Below, piece by piece: positions 14,166-20,368 of a stretch of DNA of 20,368 nt. Every line of letters starts with the position of its first letter. The stretch's first letter is position 1. Origin of the DNA: Lachnospiraceae bacterium (GTDB taxonomy: Bacteria > Bacillota > Clostridia > Lachnospirales > Lachnospiraceae); the NCBI GenBank assembly GCA_900763175.1, contig CAAFJI010000309.1:1-20368 (forward strand), read 5' to 3'. Both the position numbers and the translations under genes were made by a program. The notes beneath the pieces are model-generated. The model did no database searches, was not told the origin of the DNA, and saw nothing but the letters and a program-made list of their open reading frames with translations.

Positions 14166-17100
14166 CTCAAGCGCCCCCTTGTATGTCTTATAGCTGCCAT
14201 CTCGTTGTCTGTATTTAGCTTCTGCCGAATTTCTCCGACAACAGTTCCGGAGTCCATTACAACAGTAAGATTCTGCATTGCCTTCATCATGCTATCCATC
14301 ATCGTTTCCATGGTTTTCATCATGGAATCCATTTTGTTCAAAATATCTGTACTTTCAGCACTGCCTCCTGACATTGCCTGTCCTTTAGAAGATCCTTTAA
14401 GCAGTTTATTAAGTTTTGCAATTCCGGCAGTGCTTACCATATCATCGGCGGATTTGCTACGGATAAAACCGTCCGGATTCGTGGCGAAGTTATACAGGTT
14501 CTCAGCTCCCTGGGGATTGATCACCTTGTCGCCTGTGAGCATATTCTGCATGATCGCTCCATCGGACTTTCGTAAAACATATTCCTGTGTGCCGTTTTCA
14601 AACAGCCATGCCAGCTGATCTTCCACGATGTTTTCGGTTCCAGACCAGAAGCCTTTCTTTTTCAATGCGGATAGGATTGCTTTTTTCTGTTTTGCTGTCG
14701 GTTTTTTGCTTGCCTCAACACCAAGTGCATCCGCAATCTTCTTTGCGGTGCTGTCGTTTATACTCCTGCCGTATTTCTTGGCAATATATTGCCACAGCTC
14801 AGAATGGCTCTTCTTTTCCTCATCAGAAACTGTTTTTCCATGTGCTTTGCTGGAATTAATGAGTTTCTTTATTTTTGAGGTAGTTTTATCTGATTGTGCC
14901 GGCGCACTTTCCGCTGTGGAACTACCAGTGTTGGTAGAAGTAGAAGAAGAGTTTTCAGAAGGAGAACTTCCGGAAGCAGAGCCTGCCGTTGATTCCGTTT
15001 TTCCGTTAGGCGACACATTTATCGAAAGTAATGTACCTCCGGTTCCGGCATTCTGGATTCCAGCTATCAGGCTTCCCACAACATCCTCTCCAATTTGTCC
15101 CGCCTGTTCCACTAAGGATCTCAATCCTGTGGAAAGGCCCTCCTCCAGGTCAGCCATTTCCTTGTCGTAGTCTAACATTAAATTGTCCAGCTCTTGTTTG
15201 CTGGCTGCCTTTAATTCGTCTATCTGCTGCCCGATGGAATCCCATGTCGACTGTGTGTCCCTTTTTGCTTGTCTCTCAGCTATTTTTTGCTTTTCTTCCC
15301 ACAGCTTGTCAAACTCGTCCAGTTCTTCCGCTGTCATCTGATTCAAGCTGTAAATATTTGCCGCTGCTTCAGGACCGGCATCCCTTAGTTCTTCCAAAAG
15401 ACCTTCGGAGATGTTTTTTCCGCTCAACTCATTTAGCTGTTCTTCCCACAGCTTCAGGCCCTCCACCTGGGTTTTCATGTTATACGTCAGGGTTTCCTTC
15501 GTGTAACCGGATGCATCCCAGGCATCATAATTGTTCATAGAGGACAGGATATCCTTCTTCCTGTTAGCTAAGGCATTATTTCTTTTTTCCTCAAGCTCCT
15601 GCTCTTTTTCTGCGCTTTCCTTCTTGATTTTTTCAGCTTTCTCGCTGTAATCTTCCTCAAGTTTCAGTTTCTCTTTTTCGTAACTCTCTTTTGCTTCCAG
15701 GTACCTTTGGTCTGTGGCAATCCTTTCATCCGTTCCAGCTTCAAACTGCTTACGGGCAGTATCCCAGTATTCCATTTCCGCTTTTGCTGACATGGAATAA
15801 TAAGTTTTGTAGGTGTCTAAGAGCGATTTCTGGACGGAAGCCTGCGTTTTTGCACTTTCCTTCTGGCTTTTCTCTTTTTGAGATGCTGCCTGGGAATCCA
15901 AATCTTGGATTTTTTCCGTGGCCTTGTACCAGGCTTCCGTTCCCTGAGCCAGGTTCTTTCGCACGGTGATCCAATATTTTTTCTCCTGTGCGGCGGAAGT
16001 TGCGTGCATGGTCTTATAGCGATTTAGCCGCTTTTCTGCCGCTGACAGCACCTCAGAATTGTATGTTTCTTTGTCCTTTGTCGTCTTAGTTTCGTTGTTT
16101 CCGGAACCAGTTGTTTTTGTCCTCGACACACCAAAATTATTCTTGATGCTTCCGCTCAGAGCATTGGTTATGGTATTGCTGCTGTTCAGCTTATTCAGCT
16201 GGGACACTGCGTTTGTATATGCAGCTGTTCCTTCTTTTGCCTGGGCAATGACCTGTTCCCAAAACCACTTCTCGTCATCCAACGTTGTTGCATGGTTCTT
16301 CTTGTAGTTTGCAAGCCAGCTGGAAGCGTTCTTTAAAATGCTCTTGGACATTTTCACGGATGCGTTCACTGCAACCTGCGCATTTCCTGAAATTCCGCTT
16401 GCAACACCTGCAGGGATCATTTCTCCTACTTCATTCTGGAACCGCTTAGACGGTGAGTGAATCTGCAGTATACTTTTGAAAGCATTCAGTGCGCTAAGGG
16501 CAACACCACTGGATGCATTGATCACTCTGGATCTGCCAATCAGGATACCGTTTGCAACACCTTCTGATGCGTTGTAGCCAGCTGTCTGGAATGCATTTTC
16601 GTATACCCGGATTGCCGACGCTCCCTGTGATGCCATGGTTCCTGCTGCACTGATTACCCCGTTCTTTCCAGATTCAATTCCCGCCTGATATTGCTGTGCG
16701 GCTACAGTACCGGCTTTTTCATATTCGCCTTTTTTATCGTCTGCTGCCTTTGCGCCAGCGCTGGCCATCTCGCTTCCAGCTTTTTCCACGTTTGATTTCT
16801 GGCCGTTGATGGAATCCTGCGTGCCTTTTCCAACTGCCGTTCCGACATCCTCTCCGGCAGACTGTGCATCTGACGCCTGCTTCTGTATCAGCTGTAAGAG
16901 CTCCTGCATGGCGGTTACTGCCTGCTGGCCTCCAGCGTTGATTCCGGACTGGATTTCTTCCGGGATCTGGATTCCGGATTCCTTAGCTACTTCTGCAAGT
17001 CCCTGGATCGTTCCCTCAATGGTTCCGTTAAGCTGGTCCATTGCCTGTTGTGGTGTGATTTCGCCGCTCTCGATTCCTTCTGCAAGGCCTTCTGGGATCT

Positions 17101-20100
17101 GAACCCCGCACTCCTGAGCCATCTGGACCGTCTGCATAAGGGCTTCCTGTGTTCCTTCTGCAAGTCCGGACCAGCCTTCCACTGCGGATGTTACCGCAGT
17201 GCTGATGGATTCCCTTAAGTTCGAGAAGTCCAAATCTGAAGAACCAAGCTCGCCTGCTGCCAGCTCATAGGCCGTTTTATTGGCCGCCATGACGGTAGCC
17301 GTATCTTCCGAAATGTCCATTGCTGCTGTCCATTTCTCAGACAAGCCCTTCATCTGCTCTATTCCGTATTCGCCCTGGTTGTCAACTGTCCACACCATGT
17401 GCTGGAGCATATTGGCCGCATCCGTTCCCTGGTCCTCGATAGCCTGGATAAATTCCGGTGAAAAGATTGCCTTTCCACTTGCATCTGTCATCTCTCGGAC
17501 ACGCTGCAGGTTCTGCTGATAGTTCTGCAGTCCATCAACCCAAGACTGCAGGTTTTCATTCATCTGTTCGGTGGTGATGTCCTCTCCGCCATCGAACTTA
17601 TCTGAAAAGCTAATCTTGTTCTGCAGATCAGCTTTGATGGAATCCATTGTGGAATTGTAGGAATCCAGGATCTGTCTCATGGCATCCTTGGCGGTGTTGG
17701 CTGCGTCCTGGGAATCTTCCAGGGTTTCGTTACAATCTTCAATAGCTTCACTTGCTGCCGCAACAGCTCCTGTTGTTACTTTTAGAGTATCACCTAAAGA
17801 TTCTGATGTCTCTGTTGCCTTTTTATTTCCATTCTTCAGTTCATTTGTGGAGTTCGTATATTCCTGTATTTTCTGGCTGGTTTCGTCCATAACGGTCTGA
17901 CCGTCTTCGATAACTTTATTTAGACCCTCTTCCTGCTCCTGCAGACCCTGTACGCTCTCCGCCAGGATTCCTGTGGCATCTCCACTTTGCGTTATCTGTC
18001 CCGTTAACACTGCAAAACGGTTCTCCAGCTGACCGTTGTCAATGGCTTTTTCGGCCATCTGGTATTCTTCCAGCGTTATGGTCCCTTCGTCCAGCGCCTT
18101 CTTGTACAATTTCAAGGCTTCTGTTTTATAGTCTGTATCCGTCTTTCCCTGTGCTCTCTCAATCTGAATACGTTGGTTCAGGTCCAATTCCTGCTGAAGT
18201 AAATCAAGCCTTGCTTTGACACTTTCTTTTTGTTTCTCTGCCTTGTCAATCTGTACCTGGGCTTCCAACTTCTGATTGACAAGATCCTGGGTAGCTGCGA
18301 TCAGTGCCTGCTGGAGTGCCGTGTCCTGATAATTCTGTACAAGTTTTTCCAGCTCGGTATTAGTCACAGATAACGTATCATTCTCAGAATCATAGGCCCC
18401 TTGCAATTCTGGGATGCTCTGAGACAACTCATTCACTATGGCGGCCATTTCCTGGCGCTGTACCGTAGTCCTATCTTGCACATTGTTCAGTTCTTGTAGT
18501 CTGGCGCTAAGTGCTCCCACTCTTTCCGTACTATCTTCTGTTCCGGTAAACTGTGCATCTATAGACTGCATATTTGCTTGCAGGTCTGCGGAGCTTTGTA
18601 TCAGCTCATTGTACAGCTGATCCATAACGTCAACCTGTGGTGTAAGAGCGTCCGTTATACCATTGACAATATCCGTCAATCCCTGTGCGCCAGCCCGAAG
18701 CGGGCCGTCTATGTAATCGTATACTTTGATTCCCAGGCCTTCCACGGCACTGTCCAGGGCTTTCATGTCTCCCTGCAGGTTATCCTGCATGGTGTCCATC
18801 ATATCCTGAGCGGCGCCGTCGCAGTTTTGCAGCATTTCCGTGTAGTCCTCAAAGGACTGGCCGGATTCTTTCACTGCATCACTCATGCCGTTTAGGATTG
18901 TCTGGAAGCTGGAGTACTGGTTCTGACCGGCTACGATCTTGGCAAGGTTTGCTTTCTGCTCGTCCGTAAGGCCGGAAAATGCTTTTGATACTCCGGTAAG
19001 GATCTCAGACAGGCTCTTCATACTTCCGTCAGAATTGTAGATATTTACGCCGTATTTCTTTAACTCGTCGCCACAATTCTTTGTATTTGTTGCCAAACGA
19101 ACCATGACTGCATTTAAAGCGGTTCCTGCCTCGCCGCCTTTAACTCCTGAGTTTGCCATTGTCATAAGGGCTGCTGTGGTTTCTTCAACGGAGTAGCCGA
19201 ATGCTCCGGCCGTGGAAGCGCAATTCTTGTAAGCTTCTCCCAGCTGTGATGTATCGGTGTTCGATTTACTCATTGCAGTTGCCATCACATCCACAAAATG
19301 AGAAGCGTCAGATGCCTGTAAGCCAAACGCACTTATATAGTCCGTTACGATGTCAGACGCATCTGCAAGATCCATCTCGGAGGCTGCTGCCAGACTTAAA
19401 ACTCCGGAAATACTGGAAAGCATCTGATCCGTGTCCCAGCCAGCCAATGCCATATAGGAAAATGCGTCTGCCACATCTGTTGCGGAATACTGTGTGGAAC
19501 GTCCCAGCTCCATAGCTTTGTCTTTCAAGGCATCGAAATCAGAGCCGGTGGCTCCGGAAAGTGCTGATACCTTGCTCATGCTGGCCTCGAAGGCACTTCC
19601 CACTTCGACGGAGTATTCTGCCGCTTCTACGGCCTTGTCTTTGATCGCTCCAAGTGCATCCCCGACCAGGGATAGTCCTTCTGAAGCTATAGCATTTGCA
19701 AATCCACTTGAAAGCTTTTCTCCAAAGCTGCTGGTTACTTCCGTGGCACCTTCTGCAGCCTTTCCGTAACCGTCAATGCTGGTGGCACACTTGTCGGCCG
19801 CTTTTTCAGCCTCCTCCAGATATTTTGCATTTTCCTTTACGGCCTGGCTGTTCTTTTCTACTTCCGTCTCCGCATCCGTGACCCTTTTGGACCAGTCGGA
19901 CACCTTTCCCTCACATTTCTGGCATTCATTCCCCTGTTTTTCCAGGGCTTTCTGTAATTCTTCAACTTGTTTCGCCTGGGACTGGTACTCTTTCGTCCCT
20001 TCCTGTCCGGAATCCTGCATCTGTTTCTGTGATTCCTTGGCTTTTTCTAAGGACTTGGCCAGCTCTTCATACCTTTGAGCTGCCTTTTTCGATACGTTCT

Positions 20101-20344
20101 GGGCGTTTTCCAGGCCTTTTTTCGCAGCTTCTACCTGCTTTTGACAGCTCTGTGTCTGTTTTGCAAGGTTTTCCTGCTTTTTGTTCAGGAACTCCAAGGA
20201 ATTGGCATTTCTCTTATATTCTGTGCTGATCTTCTTTAATTCAGAATTTAGCTGTGCACTTTCTTTTTTAGCGTTTGACATAGCCTGGGAAAACTGTTTT
20301 TCCCCGTCTACAGCAATGATAATTCCGATTTTTTTACTTGCCAT
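14162..20344 (-). CDS. Phage tape measure protein (TP901 type)
   Basis: The tail-length ruler and DNA-channel protein. The first ATG (20350) lies only two bases after AGGAGG, whereas the ATG at 20344 lies eight bases after it; the latter is chosen, giving 2,060 residues. Residues 1-190 form a long coiled coil (KKISTEYKRNANSLEFLNKKQEN...). Residues about 225-560 match the TP901 core (VGSAFEASMSKVSALSGATGSDF, AMELGRSTQYSATDVADAFSYMALAGW, GEAGTALNAVMVRLA). More helical segments follow, then the IHSPSKRFQNEVGEMI motif near 1305, three imperfect repeats at 1350-1540, a Ser/Thr-rich linker near 1780-1820, and a globular end with FWSGTENIVEDQLAWLFENG. By the usual 0.15 nm per residue rule the tail would be about 300 nm. 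No wall-hydrolase domain is obvious. Confidence 0.93.
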   Translation of the reverse strand: MASKKIGIIIAVDGEKQFSQAMSNAKKESAQLNSELKKISTEYKRNANSLEFLNKKQENLAKQTQSCQKQVEAAKKGLENAQNVSKKAAQRYEELAKSLEKAKESQKQMQDSGQEGTKEYQSQAKQVEELQKALEKQGNECQKCEGKVSDWSKRVTDAETEVEKNSQAVKENAKYLEEAEKAADKCATSIDGYGKAAEGATEVTSSFGEKLSSGFANAIASEGLSLVGDALGAIKDKAVEAAEYSVEVGSAFEASMSKVSALSGATGSDFDALKDKAMELGRSTQYSATDVADAFSYMALAGWDTDQMLSSISGVLSLAAASEMDLADASDIVTDYISAFGLQASDASHFVDVMATAMSKSNTDTSQLGEAYKNCASTAGAFGYSVEETTAALMTMANSGVKGGEAGTALNAVMVRLATNTKNCGDELKKYGVNIYNSDGSMKSLSEILTGVSKAFSGLTDEQKANLAKIVAGQNQYSSFQTILNGMSDAVKESGQSFEDYTEMLQNCDGAAQDMMDTMQDNLQGDMKALDSAVEGLGIKVYDYIDGPLRAGAQGLTDIVNGITDALTPQVDVMDQLYNELIQSSADLQANMQSIDAQFTGTEDSTERVGALSARLQELNNVQDRTTVQRQEMAAIVNELSQSIPELQGAYDSENDTLSVTNTELEKLVQNYQDTALQQALIAATQDLVNQKLEAQVQIDKAEKQKESVKARLDLLQQELDLNQRIQIERAQGKTDTDYKTEALKLYKKALDEGTITLEEYQMAEKAIDNGQLENRFAVLTGQITQSGDATGILAESVQGLQEQEEGLNKVIEDGQTVMDETSQKIQEYTNSTNELKNGNKKATETSESLGDTLKVTTGAVAAASEAIEDCNETLEDSQDAANTAKDAMRQILDSYNSTMDSIKADLQNKISFSDKFDGGEDITTEQMNENLQSWVDGLQNYQQNLQRVREMTDASGKAIFSPEFIQAIEDQGTDAANMLQHMVWTVDNQGEYGIEQMKGLSEKWTAAMDISEDTATVMAANKTAYELAAGELGSSDLDFSNLRESISTAVTSAVEGWSGLAEGTQEALMQTVQMAQECGVQIPEGLAEGIESGEITPQQAMDQLNGTIEGTIQGLAEVAKESGIQIPEEIQSGINAGGQQAVTAMQELLQLIQKQASDAQSAGEDVGTAVGKGTQDSINGQKSNVEKAGSEMASAGAKAADDKKGEYEKAGTVAAQQYQAGIESGKNGVISAAGTMASQGASAIRVYENAFQTAGYNASEGVANGILIGRSRVINASSGVALSALNAFKSILQIHSPSKRFQNEVGEMIPAGVASGISGNAQVAVNASVKMSKSILKNASSWLANYKKNHATTLDDEKWFWEQVIAQAKEGTAAYTNAVSQLNKLNSSNTITNALSGSIKNNFGVSRTKTTGSGNNETKTTKDKETYNSEVLSAAEKRLNRYKTMHATSAAQEKKYWITVRKNLAQGTEAWYKATEKIQDLDSQAASQKEKSQKESAKTQASVQKSLLDTYKTYYSMSAKAEMEYWDTARKQFEAGTDERIATDQRYLEAKESYEKEKLKLEEDYSEKAEKIKKESAEKEQELEEKRNNALANRKKDILSSMNNYDAWDASGYTKETLTYNMKTQVEGLKLWEEQLNELSGKNISEGLLEELRDAGPEAAANIYSLNQMTAEELDEFDKLWEEKQKIAERQAKRDTQSTWDSIGQQIDELKAASKQELDNLMLDYDKEMADLEEGLSTGLRSLVEQAGQIGEDVVGSLIAGIQNAGTGGTLLSINVSPNGKTESTAGSASGSSPSENSSSTSTNTGSSTAESAPAQSDKTTSKIKKLINSSKAHGKTVSDEEKKSHSELWQYIAKKYGRSINDSTAKKIADALGVEASKKPTAKQKKAILSALKKKGFWSGTENIVEDQLAWLFENGTQEYVLRKSDGAIMQNMLTGDKVINPQGAENLYNFATNPDGFIRSKSADDMVSTAGIAKLNKLLKGSSKGQAMSGGSAESTDILNKMDSMMKTMETMMDSMMKAMQNLTVVMDSGTVVGEIRQKLNTDNEMAAIRHTRGRLR
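15700..16320 (-). repeat. Three degenerate repeats inside the tape measure gene
   Basis: In the TMP, segments starting near residues 1350, 1448 and 1517 share a pattern: a basic/aromatic start, HATT or HATS or YSMS, then E--(Y/W)W----(R/A)----GT-----A. The examples are NHATTLDDEKWFWEQVIAQA, MHATSAAQEKKYWITVRKNL and YYSMSAKAEMEYWDTARKQF. They differ much at the DNA level, so the duplication is old. Tape measure repeats usually change tail length in steps. Confidence 0.65.
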
Positions 20345-20368
20345 TGGCATTTCCTCCTAAAAGGCTTA

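Noticed and set aside
14890..15010. Low-complexity Ser/Thr stretch considered as a CRISPR-like or minisatellite repeat
   Set aside because: No regular repeat unit or spacers; it is an in-frame flexible linker of the TMP.
14628..15170. 180-codon plus-strand frame opposite the tape measure gene
   Set aside because: Antisense shadow of the Ser/Glu-rich linker with no ribosome binding site or domain.

Overview
The window carries a stretch of Lachnospiraceae-like (Bacillota, Clostridia) chromosome joined to the late end of an integrated siphophage-type prophage. This reading rests on moderate GC, strong AGGAGG-type ribosome binding sites, a YkpA/YbiT-like ABC-F protein, a Cys-tRNA(Pro) deacylase and a Gram-positive tail/lysis module. 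The exact genus cannot be read from the sequence.

Layout. Positions 1-3500 are host: the 3' part of an ABC-F ATPase gene (+), a 170-bp palindromic MITE-like element touching its stop codon, a shared terminator, a secreted protein of no recognised family (-), and a YbaK/EbsC-type deacylase (-). Positions 3261-3700 hold no convincing gene. They hold a highly structured intergenic element, several hairpins or terminators, the 3' end of a minus-strand gene cut off from its body (probable prophage attachment site) and a promoter-like sequence. From 3701 to the right edge all genes lie on the minus strand and form one phage late operon. In transcription order these are the tape measure protein, distal tail protein (Dit), a DUF1617-like small protein, tail endopeptidase/tail-tip protein, a 603-aa variable tail protein, a reverse transcriptase, three small proteins, a tail protein with an S74 self-cleaving chaperone, a holin, and an amidase endolysin with a SPOR domain. 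Head genes, integrase and lysogeny genes lie outside the window.

The central discovery is a diversity-generating retroelement (DGR). The last 158 bp of the 603-aa tail gene (variable repeat, VR, 8846-9003) are a gap-free copy of a non-coding template repeat (TR, 8591-8748) lying just upstream of the YADD-type reverse transcriptase gene. In coding sense, 14 of 24 TR adenines are changed in VR, while only 2 of 134 other positions differ, both near the upstream edge. Eight of nine template Asn codons (AAY) have been replaced. The retroelement should therefore rewrite the C-terminal C-type-lectin-like face of a phage receptor-binding protein. Unusual points are the lack of a recognisable avd accessory gene, a reverse transcriptase in which the expected GxxxSQ motif reads GGYLPA, and a TR/spacer RNA able to pair its TR end with the spacer.

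The genes cooperate as follows: TMP, Dit and the endopeptidase build the tail and its tip; the DGR protein and the S74 protein are the probable adhesion devices; holin and amidase release progeny.
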